64,000 nt of DNA, from the NCBI RefSeq assembly GCF_001280435.1, contig NZ_LBIP01000018.1, positions 62,001 to 126,000 on the forward strand. The letters are read 5' to 3'. The translations under genes were made by a program, and so were the position numbers. The stretch comes from Mangrovimonas xylaniphaga. GTDB taxonomy: Bacteria; Bacteroidota; Bacteroidia; Flavobacteriales; Flavobacteriaceae. Below the pieces are notes generated by a model that had not been told where the DNA came from, did no database searches, and saw only the letters and a list, made by a program, of their open reading frames with translations. Shown here piece after piece: positions 35,019 to 44,689 of this stretch (the first letter of the stretch is position 1; each line of letters begins with the position of its first letter).

Positions 35019-37695
35019 ATTCCAATAAATCTGGAATTAAATTTAGTGCTTGACTCTTCCAATCTTTTTCCAAAGTGTCGTAATCAGAGTATGATTTGTA
35101 TTTGTTAAAAGGTGTGTCTTTTGAAATAGGGGTGATTGGTCCTACGATGCCTATATATTCGCTGTCATCTTCTTCGTCCTCGTAAGAATAAGAAATAGCA
35201 TAGAAAACGGACTCGTCCTTTGTGATTTTTCCTAAAACCTCCAAGTTGCTTGGATAGTAGTCTTCTTCACCTAAATAATTGTAAAGCACCAATTGGGCAA
35301 ATGCTTCTGGCTTGGTATATTTTTTAGGAACCTTATCAAACTGATTGGTTTTGTGATAGACTTCCATCATTTCGTATCTGGAAAACAGGCTATCCAGTTT
35401 TTGTGAGGCATGTTTATCGTCAACCTTAAGGCGACAATGGATTCTCGCGGTCATGGCTCTCAAGCTTAACCAATCATTGTCTTCTACATTCATCAGAGCC
35501 TTTGTGAGGTTGTCCGAAAGCGGAGTGTTGTATGAAATGGTATTAAACAACGACAGGTAGCTATACATTAAAGAGGTGTCTTTAAAGTTGTAATCTTCTC
35601 CTTTTTTCATGTCGAGGTAACTGTCAAGGTCGCTTTGGGCGTACTTTAAAAGTGAATCCAAATTATCTGAAACCAAATTAAGGTGCTCAGGATGAGTTTC
35701 GGCAATGTCCTTGAAAATACTCAAAACATTCGAACGATAAGTTTTGTAATTGTTGAGGTTTAAAAGGAGTTTGTAATTCTCTATGGCAAATTCCAACGAA
35801 TCTCTATAGGGAGATGTTACTCCATATGTGTAATTATCAGTATTTGTTGGAATAGAATTGGATAGAAGGTTGTTGAATACCTCAAATTTATCACTATTTT
35901 CTAATACTGGAATGGTATTTAAAATGTGGGCTTTTATGGTGTCGTTTGTACTTGGATTTATGTAAAGTGTCTTTAGGAAATCTAAGGTTGTACTGTCGTT
36001 GGTAATGGAAAGTTCTTCTAGGATTTCATGGGAAATTAGTTCTTCGTTCTCAGAAGAGGCATAGGTATCAGTGATAGCATTGTACAGTTTTGGCAAATCT
36101 TCAATTTCAAAGACGTAGTAATCAAAAGCGCCCAAAGCATTATTAAATACAATGGTATCTGAAGATTTCAGGTTCTCCATAAGAAGCTCTGTTTTTGAAG
36201 AGAACAAATCAAATTCGGGTTCTTCCGAAGTTACTTTATAGGATGAAAATATAGTGTTGGTTAGTTCACTGTCCATACTTTCCTTACTCAAGTAGCCCGT
36301 TAACAAAAACAAACGCTTGTTTTCAATCCAAATTTGGTGCCTTGTGGTGACTTTGGTGTCTTGATTTTGGATGTAGAATTCCAAAGCTTCTTTGTTGTTT
36401 ATGGTGATGTCTTTTTGGCTCACAATGGAATCGTTCCAGATGAGAAGAGAATTAGCATTGGTTTCAAAAAACTCTTTACGGCTTTTAATTTTGAAATAGT
36501 CCTTGATGTCACTGTATCCAAATTGATACACATCTCCAGATTGCTTGTTTAGTGCAAAATAGTCGTGCGAGTTTTTTAGATACACATCTTCATATCCTAA
36601 ACTATCAATGGTTAAGGAGGTGTCTTCAAAAAACTGAATTTCGAAATTGGTGCCTCTTGGGCTCAAGGTTTCCAATTCCTGGGTTTTGGGAGTTTCAAAT
36701 TTAAAGCTGCTGAAGAACAAGTCATCTGTGGAAGCTTGATCTGTATCGTTCAGTTTTTGTTTTAGGAGCAAGTATGTTCTGTTGCCGCGAATGTAGATCC
36801 TGCAAACGGAATGGTATTTCTCCTGAATCAACAATTCATACTCTCGGCCTTCGTAGCCGTCTAGATAAATGGTTTTTCCTTCACCAACTAAAGCGGCCTT
36901 TCCTTCAAAATTATCTTTGATAGACTCGAATGCTCCCAAGGGATCTTCCATATAATAACCTAAAGGTTGGTCGTTGTATCGAAACAGGTAATTATTGTCA
37001 TTTTTTAAATCCTGTACATTGTACATGTGCAAATAATAAGGTTCTCCATCCTCGTCAATAGGGTTGGCGTGTGCTCTGGAAAGATCGGTTGGTTCTTCTG
37101 GAAGTTGTAGTGAAAAAGCGCCTTCGGAACTCTTGTAGTCAATCCAAGGAATTTCCTTTTTAGGTTTTGGAGAAGCAATGGCAATCGACTCAAAGAAATG
37201 GGACGTGTTGCTGTCGTTGATTTCGTCGGCGTCATCCTCTACAGATTGGTAATACAAAATATCATTCTGTAAAGTGAATTGCGCATTCATCAATTTCTTG
37301 GAATTGAGTTTTACGGTCACCTTATATCTTAAACCATCGGCATATTTCTGACGCTTTTTGTTCAGGAGTTCCCCGTTTAGGTTGTTTACAATATTAGTAA
37401 TAAAGCTGTCCATGATGTCGTCTGGAGAATTATCCTTATTCAGCCCTCTAAAGTCCAATGAAAAGAACGAATACACGCGGTTGGAGTTAGGTCCATTGTA
37501 GCTGTACATGGTAAAGGCATTGTAGTCATCGGTATAATTGGGCGCTTCAGGCAGTTCAAGTGAAAATCCTGTCTCCTCATCGGTATAGGTATACCAATCG
37601 GCATCGGGCGACATGGCCCATGTGAACTTTGTTGTAAAAATTAGAATGAGAGCGGTTGTGATTGTAAATAAGCGCTTTGTGAAAATAATTTTCAT
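35008..37695 (-). CDS. Large secreted protein of unknown function
   Basis: I do not recognise this 895-residue protein. It has a signal peptide (about 1-27, ending TWA). The N-terminal 340 residues hold two related modules, each starting with an aromatic-Glu-Gly-hydrophobic segment (YTYTDEETGFSLELPEAP at about 36 and IDYKSSEGAFSLQLPEEP at about 185) and going on to an FxSFxF-like strand; a weaker third begins near 350 (FEIQFFEDTSLTI). The C-terminal half (about 500-895) is helical, with pairs that resemble HEAT/ARM repeats (HILNTIPVLENSDKFEVFNNLL). No catalytic motif is evident. It is coupled to the epimerase gene and divergent from pabB. Confidence 0.75.
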   Translation of the reverse strand: MKIIFTKRLFTITTALILIFTTKFTWAMSPDADWYTYTDEETGFSLELPEAPNYTDDYNAFTMYSYNGPNSNRVYSFFSLDFRGLNKDNSPDDIMDSFITNIVNNLNGELLNKKRQKYADGLRYKVTVKLNSKKLMNAQFTLQNDILYYQSVEDDADEINDSNTSHFFESIAIASPKPKKEIPWIDYKSSEGAFSLQLPEEPTDLSRAHANPIDEDGEPYYLHMYNVQDLKNDNNYLFRYNDQPLGYYMEDPLGAFESIKDNFEGKAALVGEGKTIYLDGYEGREYELLIQEKYHSVCRIYIRGNRTYLLLKQKLNDTDQASTDDLFFSSFKFETPKTQELETLSPRGTNFEIQFFEDTSLTIDSLGYEDVYLKNSHDYFALNKQSGDVYQFGYSDIKDYFKIKSRKEFFETNANSLLIWNDSIVSQKDITINNKEALEFYIQNQDTKVTTRHQIWIENKRLFLLTGYLSKESMDSELTNTIFSSYKVTSEEPEFDLFSSKTELLMENLKSSDTIVFNNALGAFDYYVFEIEDLPKLYNAITDTYASSENEELISHEILEELSITNDSTTLDFLKTLYINPSTNDTIKAHILNTIPVLENSDKFEVFNNLLSNSIPTNTDNYTYGVTSPYRDSLEFAIENYKLLLNLNNYKTYRSNVLSIFKDIAETHPEHLNLVSDNLDSLLKYAQSDLDSYLDMKKGEDYNFKDTSLMYSYLSLFNTISYNTPLSDNLTKALMNVEDNDWLSLRAMTARIHCRLKVDDKHASQKLDSLFSRYEMMEVYHKTNQFDKVPKKYTKPEAFAQLVLYNYLGEEDYYPSNLEVLGKITKDESVFYAISYSYEDEEDDSEYIGIVGPITPISKDTPFNKYKSYSDYDTLEKDWKSQALNLIPDLLEYGY

Positions 37696-37744
37696 AAGTG
37701 TTACTAGTAGGGTTGAATATGGCTAAGTAATGGGTGCAATGTTA

Positions 37745-37773
37745 TTGTATTTGGCAGTTTCTTAATAAATTTG
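37745..37773 (+). promoter_or_regulatory. Promoter of pabB
   Basis: TTG at 37745-37747 and TAAATTTG at 37766-37773 are spaced by 18 bases. The -7 ends 28 bases before the TTG start codon. It overlaps the in-frame TAA that closes the reading frame upstream, so the TTG is the first usable start on this transcript. Confidence 0.75.
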
Positions 37774-37801
37774 CCGCATTCAAAAACGCATTGATTATAT
37801 T

Positions 37802-39100
37802 TTGAGAACTACACAAAAGTTTCGCATCCCAAACATAGAGCAATATAAACAAAAATTATTGTTTTGGGGGCAGCAGTTTAACGAAGTAGTTTGGCTGGAT
37901 TCCAACGATTATCGCAACCAATATTCCAGCTATAATGCGGTTTTGGCAGTTGATGCCTTTACTTGTATCCAGACCGATTATTACAATGCGTTCGATAAGT
38001 TGAAAGAATACCAATCCATTACAAAAGATTGGCTGTTTGGTTATTTAACTTACGACCTTAAAAATGCCGTAGAACGTTTGGAGTCCAAGAATTTTGACGG
38101 ACTCGAATTCCCCGATTTGTTTTTCTTTCAACCCAAGAAATTGTTCCTGATTAAAGATGATGAAGTGGAAGTGCATTATTTGGGAGCAGTGGATGATGAA
38201 ATGGAGGAGGATTTAAAGGATATTGAAGCATTGGATGTGGCTTCTGAAACACATATTAGTTCTCCCAATAATGTTAAGGTGAAACTCCGCATGCATAAGG
38301 ATGAATATTTTGAAAAAGTGAATGCAGTTTTGGAACATATTCATCGTGGCGATATTTATGAAGCCAACTTTTGTCAGGAGTTTTATGCCGAAGACACAGA
38401 GATCCATCCATTGGAAACCTATTTGAAATTGGATGCCATTTCAAAGCCGCCTTTTGCTACTTTTTTAAGGCTTAACGACAAGTATTTAATGTCGGCTTCT
38501 CCAGAACGCTATATCAAAAAGGAAGGTTTAAAGATTACGTCACAGCCTATCAAGGGAACGGCAAAACGGTCCCAAAATCCTAAGGAAGACCTATTGTTGA
38601 AAGAACAATTATCTAAGGATGAAAAGGAGCGCAGTGAAAATATCATGATTGTGGATTTGGTGCGTAACGATTTAGCGCACACGGCTACCAAAGGAAGTGT
38701 GGTAGTGGAAGAATTGTGCGAAGTCTATACTTATCCGCAGGTGCACCAAATGGTCTCTACCGTGACATCTCAGATTGAGGCGTCTACAAATCCCGTAGAT
38801 GTCATTGCCACAACATTTCCTATGGGCAGCATGACAGGGGCTCCAAAAATTTCAGCCATGCAAATCATAGAAGCGTTGGAAGATACCAAGCGAGGCCTGT
38901 ATTCTGGAGCCGTTGGCTATTTTTCCCCACAAGGTGATTTCGATTTTAATGTGGTGATAAGGAGTATTCTTTACAATGCTGAAAAGCGATATGTGTCTTA
39001 TTCGGTTGGCGGGGCCATCACAGCTAAAAGCAATCCGTTGAATGAATATGAAGAGTGTTTGGTCAAGGCCAAAGCTATGCGTGAAGTTCTGGAAAACTAA
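37802..39100 (+). CDS. pabB: Aminodeoxychorismate synthase component I
   Basis: PabB aminates chorismate to 4-amino-4-deoxychorismate in folate (p-aminobenzoate) synthesis. The 432-residue protein has the chorismate-binding enzyme core: FATFLRLNDKYLMSASPERYIK, the PabB-type lysine in SQPIKGTAKR (anthranilate synthases have PIAGT), ENIMIVDLVRNDLAH, TTFPMGSMTGAPK and GLYSGAVGYFSP. The start codon is TTG; no in-frame ATG is near, and the promoter leaves a leader of about 22 bases. It precedes tilS on the same strand. The N-terminal part is shorter than in TrpE. Confidence 0.92.
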   Translation: MRTTQKFRIPNIEQYKQKLLFWGQQFNEVVWLDSNDYRNQYSSYNAVLAVDAFTCIQTDYYNAFDKLKEYQSITKDWLFGYLTYDLKNAVERLESKNFDGLEFPDLFFFQPKKLFLIKDDEVEVHYLGAVDDEMEEDLKDIEALDVASETHISSPNNVKVKLRMHKDEYFEKVNAVLEHIHRGDIYEANFCQEFYAEDTEIHPLETYLKLDAISKPPFATFLRLNDKYLMSASPERYIKKEGLKITSQPIKGTAKRSQNPKEDLLLKEQLSKDEKERSENIMIVDLVRNDLAHTATKGSVVVEELCEVYTYPQVHQMVSTVTSQIEASTNPVDVIATTFPMGSMTGAPKISAMQIIEALEDTKRGLYSGAVGYFSPQGDFDFNVVIRSILYNAEKRYVSYSVGGAITAKSNPLNEYEECLVKAKAMREVLEN

Positions 39101-39142
39101 AGTTTCTTGGTGTTCCTGAGGAGGAAAAACCTACAACTTGGT

Positions 39143-39150
39143 TATATTTG
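39143..39150 (+). promoter_or_regulatory. -7 promoter element of tilS
   Basis: TATATTTG is an exact TAnnTTTG match ending 30 bases before the tilS start. Confidence 0.55.
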
Positions 39151-39180
39151 AATTAAACATTCATTTTTAACCACCTTTTT

Positions 39181-40494
39181 ATGACACTCGACACCTTTAA
39201 GGCGCATATAGAACAGCAATTCCCGGGATTTTATGAAAGTAAATTGCTTATAGCCATTTCTGGTGGGGTAGATAGTGTGGTGTTGACCCATATGTGTCAT
39301 CAATTGGGGTTGGATGTCTCTTTGGCGCATTGCAATTTCAATTTGCGTGGAACAGAGAGTGATGGCGATGCCGATTTTGTATTCCAATTGGCTAAAGATT
39401 TAAGTTTAGACCTGTTCTTGGAGAGTTTCCAAACGGAAGCTTATGCGGCAGAGCATAAATTGTCCATACAATTGGCAGCAAGACAGCTGCGCTACGATTG
39501 GTTTGACGAATTAGCCAAACAACTTCATTTTGATTATGTCCTCACGGCTCACCACGCCGATGATAATTTGGAAACATTTTTAATCAATTTAACTAGAGGG
39601 ACAGGGCTTGATGGTTTAACGGGAATTCCCGAGGTGAATGGCATTTTTGTAAGGCCCCTTTTGCCCTTTTCAAGAAACAGTTTGGTAGAATATGCAGAGG
39701 AACATCAGTTAACATGGCGGGAGGATAGTAGCAATGCATCTACAAAATACTTGCGAAATAAATTACGCCATGATGTCATTCCTTTGTTGAAGGAAATCAA
39801 CCCGCAATTGTTGCAGAATTTTGAAAAAACTATTGGGTTTTTAAAAGCGTCTAAATCAATTATTGAAGATCGAGTGGAAGAAGTAGAAGATTCGGTGATT
39901 AAAGAAATCTCCGAATATGATGTGAAATACGATATTTCCAAAATAAAAGCCCTTAGCAATCCCAAAGCCTATTTGTATGAACTTTTAAAAGCTTACAATT
40001 TTACGGAGTGGAATGATGTGGAAGGTCTTTTGGATGCCCAGTCAGGGAAGCAACTCTTTTCTGAGACCCATCGTTTAATTAAAGACCGGGAGTTTCTGTT
40101 GTTGAGTGAAATTGAGGACAAACAGGAAACGCTTATTCTCGTGTCTGAATGTGATGATAAGATAAAAACACCTCTTGGAAATTTGTATTTTAGTGAGGCT
40201 GCTGAGGTGTCCAATCAAGGTCCCAATGTAATTTTTGTAGATAAGAAAAAGCTTAAATACCCATTGACTATTCGGCATTGGAAGGAAGGTGACTATTTTC
40301 ATCCATTGGGAATGAAAGGGAAGAAGAAATTGAGCAAATACTTTAAGGATGAGAAAATGTCCTTATTGGAAAAGGAAAATACGTTGGTGCTGTGTTCGGG
40401 TGATTATATCATCTGGGTGATAGGAAAACGTCCGGACGGCCGTTTTAAAGTTTGTGACCATACGCATCATATCATTAAAATAGAATTAAAATAG
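39181..40494 (+). CDS. tilS: tRNA(Ile)-lysidine synthetase
   Basis: TilS modifies the wobble C34 of the AUA-reading tRNA(Ile) to lysidine, an essential step. The 437-residue protein has the N-type ATP pyrophosphatase P-loop SGGVDS (27-32), the HCNFNLRG segment, LTAHHADDNLETFLI and GTGLDGLTGIP, then the C-terminal TilS domain (about 340-437, LTIRHWKEGDYFHPLGMKGKKKLSKYF). Length and domain order are normal for Bacteroidota. Gap to ade is 3 bases, so the two are co-transcribed. Confidence 0.96.
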   Translation: MTLDTFKAHIEQQFPGFYESKLLIAISGGVDSVVLTHMCHQLGLDVSLAHCNFNLRGTESDGDADFVFQLAKDLSLDLFLESFQTEAYAAEHKLSIQLAARQLRYDWFDELAKQLHFDYVLTAHHADDNLETFLINLTRGTGLDGLTGIPEVNGIFVRPLLPFSRNSLVEYAEEHQLTWREDSSNASTKYLRNKLRHDVIPLLKEINPQLLQNFEKTIGFLKASKSIIEDRVEEVEDSVIKEISEYDVKYDISKIKALSNPKAYLYELLKAYNFTEWNDVEGLLDAQSGKQLFSETHRLIKDREFLLLSEIEDKQETLILVSECDDKIKTPLGNLYFSEAAEVSNQGPNVIFVDKKKLKYPLTIRHWKEGDYFHPLGMKGKKKLSKYFKDEKMSLLEKENTLVLCSGDYIIWVIGKRPDGRFKVCDHTHHIIKIELK

Positions 40495-40497
40495 ACC

Positions 40498-42114
40498 ATG
40501 GTACTACAGGGGCAAATCGTTGATATTTCCAATAGACGTATTTTTAAAGGGGAAGTCACCATAAAAAATGGAAAGATTTTTTCCGTTGAAGAAAAAGAAC
40601 ACGATGTTGAGCATTTCATCCTTCCGGGTTTTGTGGATGCCCATATCCATATTGAAAGTTCTATGTTGGTGCCAAGTGAATTTGCCCGATTGGCAGTGTG
40701 TCATGGTACCGTAGCTACAGTGTCCGACCCTCACGAAATTACCAATGTTTTGGGAGTGGAAGGTGTGGAATTCATGATTGAAAACGGCAAACAAACGCCA
40801 TTTAAGTTCAATTTTGGGGCTCCATCCTGTGTGCCTGCGACTAATTTTGAGTCGGCTGGAGCGGTCATCGATTCCGAAGGGATTAAAACGCTTTTGGAAA
40901 ATCCTGAGATAAAATATCTGGCCGAAATGATGAACTATCCTGGGGTGTTGTTTCAAGATGAAGAGGTGCTGAAGAAAATTGCATGGGCCAAACATTATGA
41001 CAAACCTGTTGATGGGCATGCTCCCGGATTGCGAGGAGACGATTTGTCTACCTATATAAATGCTGGAATCTCCACCGATCATGAGTGCTTTACTTATGAA
41101 GAAGGTTTGGAGAAACTGCAGAAAGGCATGAAAGTGTTGATTCGAGAAGGTAGTGCTGCCAAGAATTTTGAAGCCTTGATAGATTTGTTGCCAGACCATT
41201 ATCACAACATGATGTTTTGTAGTGATGACAAACATCCAGACGATTTAATAGTTGGACACATAAACCAATTGTGTGCTAGAGCCATTGCCAAAGGTCATGA
41301 TGTGTTTAATGTGTTGCAAATGGCTTGTGTGAATCCTGTGAAGCATTATAGTCTTGAGGTAGGATTGCTTCAGGAAGGCGATGTAGCGGACTGCATTGTG
41401 GTGGAAGATTTGCTGAATTTTAAAACATTGCAAACCTATATTGGAGGTGAATTGGTTTTTGATGGAAAGAGCCTCATTGAACCAGTTACTTTTAAAACTC
41501 CTAATAACTTCAAGGCAGAGCCCAAGCAAATTTCTGATTTCAAAATACCATCTTCAGCAAAACGGATTCGGGTTATTGAGGCTTTGGATGGCGAATTGGT
41601 AACTAACCTACTAATAGAAGAGGCCTTGGTAATTAATGGTGAATTGGTATCCAATACCGAAAAGGATATCTTGAAAATGACCGTGGTGAATCGCTATGAA
41701 AACCAGCAACCAGCTTTGACATTTATAAAGAATTTTGGCTTGAAAGAGGGGGCTATTGCTAGTTCAGTAGGCCATGATTCGCATAATATTATTGCCGTGG
41801 GAGGGGATGATGCTGCACTTTGTGAGGCTGTTAACCTGATCATTGCCAATAAAGGTGGCATTTGTGTTGTTTCTGATACTGAGGAGCAGGTGGTACCGCT
41901 TCCTGTAGCTGGAATCATGAGTGATCAAAATGGCGTGTCTGTAGGGAAAGCTTATGCTGAGTTAAGTCAAAAGGCAAAACAATTGGGCAGTACTTTGCAT
42001 GCACCATTTATGACCTTGTCCTTTATGGCATTGTTGGTGATTCCGTCACTCAAACTGAGTGATAAAGGGCTTTTTGATGGCAATACCTTCAAATTTGTTG
42101 ATTTAGAACTGTAA
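40498..42114 (+). CDS. ade: Adenine deaminase
   Basis: Adenine deaminase makes hypoxanthine and ammonia from adenine in purine salvage. The 538-residue amidohydrolase has the metal site DAHIH (47-51, then IESSM), DGHAPGL, STDHE and [10 protein letters not shown], plus the C-terminal adenine deaminase domain (about 370-535: [33 protein letters not shown]). Metal-dependent (Mn/Fe) bacterial Ade of this length is common. It starts 3 bases after tilS. Confidence 0.95.
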   Translation: MVLQGQIVDISNRRIFKGEVTIKNGKIFSVEEKEHDVEHFILPGFVDAHIHIESSMLVPSEFARLAVCHGTVATVSDPHEITNVLGVEGVEFMIENGKQTPFKFNFGAPSCVPATNFESAGAVIDSEGIKTLLENPEIKYLAEMMNYPGVLFQDEEVLKKIAWAKHYDKPVDGHAPGLRGDDLSTYINAGISTDHECFTYEEGLEKLQKGMKVLIREGSAAKNFEALIDLLPDHYHNMMFCSDDKHPDDLIVGHINQLCARAIAKGHDVFNVLQMACVNPVKHYSLEVGLLQEGDVADCIVVEDLLNFKTLQTYIGGELVFDGKSLIEPVTFKTPNNFKAEPKQISDFKIPSSAKRIRVIEALDGELVTNLLIEEALVINGELVSNTEKDILKMTVVNRYENQQPALTFIKNFGLKEGAIASSVGHDSHNIIAVGGDDAALCEAVNLIIANKGGICVVSDTEEQVVPLPVAGIMSDQNGVSVGKAYAELSQKAKQLGSTLHAPFMTLSFMALLVIPSLKLSDKGLFDGNTFKFVDLEL

Positions 42115-42141
42115 ACTGTTTTTAAATAGGTATTTCATTCT

Positions 42142-42149
42142 TAGTTTTG
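42142..42149 (+). promoter_or_regulatory. -7 promoter element of the YheT-like gene
   Basis: TAGTTTTG is an exact TAnnTTTG match ending 20 bases before the start at 42170. Confidence 0.5.
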
Positions 42150-42169
42150 TCTCCCATAAATAATGTGCT

Positions 42170-43132
42170 ATGCCTATTCTTCATTCGGACTATAAACCAC
42201 CTGTATTATTAAAAAACGGATTTGTGTCTACCGTATATTCTGGTTTGATTCGTAAGGTAAAGGGTGTGGAGCAAGAACGCGAACGTATCACCTTGTCTGA
42301 TGGGGATTTTTTGGATTTGGATTGGAGCTACACCGAAACCAAAACAGATAAACTCATAATTGTTTTACATGGTCTGGAAGGAAATGCTCAACGCCCTTAT
42401 ATGACAGGGGTTGCCAAATTATGCAATGCCAATGCTATTGATGCCGTTTGTGTGAATTTTAGAGGTTGTAGTGGGGAGGATAACTTAAAATACTATTCTT
42501 ACCATTCTGGAGCAACCAATGATCTGGATGAGGTTATTCAACATATTTTGAAAACCAAATCCTATTCACAGATATTTTTCCATGGCGTGAGTCTTGGTGG
42601 GAATATAGTGCTTAAGTATTTGGGCGAACGAGAAGAATTAGTTCCTGAGATTAAGGCGGGAGTTGCGGTGTCTGTGCCTTGTTATCTTCAAGGGTCTGCA
42701 GAAGAACTTCATACTTTTAAAAATGTTCTTTTTCACGATCGATTTAAAAGACATTTGCTGAATAAATTAAAAGTGAAGCAGCTAAGATATTCGGAAGAGT
42801 TGAATGATGCTGTATTACAGTCCATCAAAACATTAAGTGATTTTGATGACGTTTATACTTCAAGAGCGCATGGTTTTAAGGATGCGGTGGATTATTATGA
42901 ACAATGCAGTAGTTTACAATTCTTAAAAGGTATTAAAGTCCCGACTTTAATCATCAATGCGTTGAATGATTCGTTTTTGTCACCGGAATGTTATCCTGTA
43001 AAAGATGCCAAAGAAAATCCAAATATCTATTTGGAAATGCCTAAACATGGAGGGCATGTAGGCTTCTGTTTGAGAGATGGATTTTATTACAATGAAAAAC
43101 GGACTTTAGAGTTCATTCAGGGATTGGATTAA
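42170..43132 (+). CDS. YheT-like alpha/beta hydrolase
   Basis: This 320-residue protein belongs to the YheT/ABHD1-3 group of alpha/beta hydrolases. The oxyanion HGLEGN, the nucleophile elbow GVSLGG (Ser), the catalytic Asp in NALNDSFLSPE and the His in PKHGGHVGF are all present. Family members are esterases or lipases with poorly known substrates. Its 3' end overlaps the convergent DASS transporter gene by 20 bases. Confidence 0.9.
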   Translation: MPILHSDYKPPVLLKNGFVSTVYSGLIRKVKGVEQERERITLSDGDFLDLDWSYTETKTDKLIIVLHGLEGNAQRPYMTGVAKLCNANAIDAVCVNFRGCSGEDNLKYYSYHSGATNDLDEVIQHILKTKSYSQIFFHGVSLGGNIVLKYLGEREELVPEIKAGVAVSVPCYLQGSAEELHTFKNVLFHDRFKRHLLNKLKVKQLRYSEELNDAVLQSIKTLSDFDDVYTSRAHGFKDAVDYYEQCSSLQFLKGIKVPTLIINALNDSFLSPECYPVKDAKENPNIYLEMPKHGGHVGFCLRDGFYYNEKRTLEFIQGLD

Positions 43133-44597
43133 GTCTTAAATCTTCAGGAAAGCCTAATAGGTTGATATCCCAAAGCTCAGGAAGTACAAAATACACAAAC
43201 AATGTAATGATGAGTATGGATACTAGATTCATTACAAACCCTTTACTTACCATATCGGGTATTCTCAAATAACCAGATCCAAATACTACGGCGTTGGGTG
43301 GTGTGGCAACTGGAAGCATAAAGGCACAGGATGCCGCTACAGCAGCGCTCACCATCAAGGTGAACGGATGCATGTCTACCGTTAAGGCCATAGGGGCCAA
43401 TACGGGAAGTAACATGGCGGTTGTGGCCAAATTGGAGGGGATTTCAGTTAAGAAATTAACAGCAGCAATCAGAAGTAGTATAATTAGAAAAGTTGCAATG
43501 CCTGTAAGCGAGGTCATTTGATTGCCAATCCAAAGGGCGAGTCCACTGCTTTCAAAGCCCTTCGCGAGAGCCATACCGCCACCAAACAAAAGAATGATGC
43601 CCCAAGGGAGTTTTTGTGTGTCTTCCCAAGAAATCAATTGTTCGCCTTTGGTTTTGGAGGGGATAAAGAATAATACCAATGCAAAAAGGATGGCAATAAT
43701 GGTGTCGTCTAGCCCTGGCAGTAGGTTTTGCAATAAAAAGGATCTAGTGATCCAGCAAAATGCTGTAGTCGCAAAAATTGCAGTCACCCATTTTTCTTCA
43801 TAACTAATGCTTCCAAGTGATTTTAGAAGTTTTTTGATCTCATCTTTGCCTCCCGGAAATTCCTTTTGATGAAATTTAAAAGCTACGCGGGTTAAATATT
43901 TCCAGCAGATAAAGAGCATTAAAACAGAAATGGGAGATCCAAATAAAAACCACTGTAGAAAGGTGATTTCATAATTGTAGGTGCTCTTCACGATGCCTGC
44001 TAACACCAAATTGGGAGGGGTTCCAATCAAAGTGGCGATGCCTCCAATGGAAGCACTGTAGGCAACGGCGAGCATTAAAGCTTTTCCGAAGAGCTCGTTT
44101 TCATTTTTCAAGGTTTTAGGATTGTCCTTTAACTGGTTGATGATCGCCATGCCAATGGGGAGCATCATGACAGAAGTGGCTGTATTGGAAATCCACATAG
44201 ACAGAAAGGCGGTGGCGACCATAAACCCCAAAATGATTTTATGAATGTTGGAGCCAATAAGATTGATGATGTTTAGAGCAATGCGTTTATGGAGGTTCCA
44301 CTTTTCAATAGCAATGGCAATAATAAAACCTCCTAAATAAAGAAAAACATATTTATGCCCGAAGGAAGCCGTCGTAGTTCCTATGTCCAAACTGCCGCAA
44401 AGCGGAAACAGAACTATCGGCAAAAGCGCGGTGGCTGCAATGGGGATGGCTTCGGTAATCCACCAAACGGCTATCCATGCAGTGGATGCCAATACACCAT
44501 TGGCTTCAGCGGAAAGACCTTCAGAATGGAAAAATAAGCGAATAAGAATAAACAGAATCGGGCCAAGGAAGAAACCAATGCGTTTTGTGGTGTTCAT
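43113..44597 (-). CDS. Sodium-coupled anion transporter, SLC13/DASS family
   Basis: This 494-residue membrane protein is a divalent-anion:sodium symporter-like transporter with 11-12 helices. The two Ser-Asn-Thr substrate/Na+ motifs are visible: MWISNTATSVMMLP and EIPSNLATTAMLLP (the second reads SNLAT). The C-terminal ATPPNAVVFGSGY is also typical. Substrates may be dicarboxylates, citrate or sulfate; the sequence alone does not decide. It is divergent from yifB and its end overlaps the YheT gene. Confidence 0.92.
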   Translation of the reverse strand: MNTTKRIGFFLGPILFILIRLFFHSEGLSAEANGVLASTAWIAVWWITEAIPIAATALLPIVLFPLCGSLDIGTTTASFGHKYVFLYLGGFIIAIAIEKWNLHKRIALNIINLIGSNIHKIILGFMVATAFLSMWISNTATSVMMLPIGMAIINQLKDNPKTLKNENELFGKALMLAVAYSASIGGIATLIGTPPNLVLAGIVKSTYNYEITFLQWFLFGSPISVLMLFICWKYLTRVAFKFHQKEFPGGKDEIKKLLKSLGSISYEEKWVTAIFATTAFCWITRSFLLQNLLPGLDDTIIAILFALVLFFIPSKTKGEQLISWEDTQKLPWGIILLFGGGMALAKGFESSGLALWIGNQMTSLTGIATFLIILLLIAAVNFLTEIPSNLATTAMLLPVLAPMALTVDMHPFTLMVSAAVAASCAFMLPVATPPNAVVFGSGYLRIPDMVSKGFVMNLVSILIITLFVYFVLPELWDINLLGFPEDLRLNPIPE

Positions 44598-44689
44598 GTA
44601 ATAAATGCTTTGTCATGTAATAATAGTGAATTTTCAAACAATATTATTATTTCCCAAATTTTCCTATTTTTAAGCAAAACCAATCAACG

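Noticed and set aside
40504-41235. 243-codon minus-strand frame inside adenine deaminase
   Set aside because: It is antisense to a gene with all family motifs; the peptide is a low-complexity mix rich in His, Phe and Ile, typical of antisense frames.
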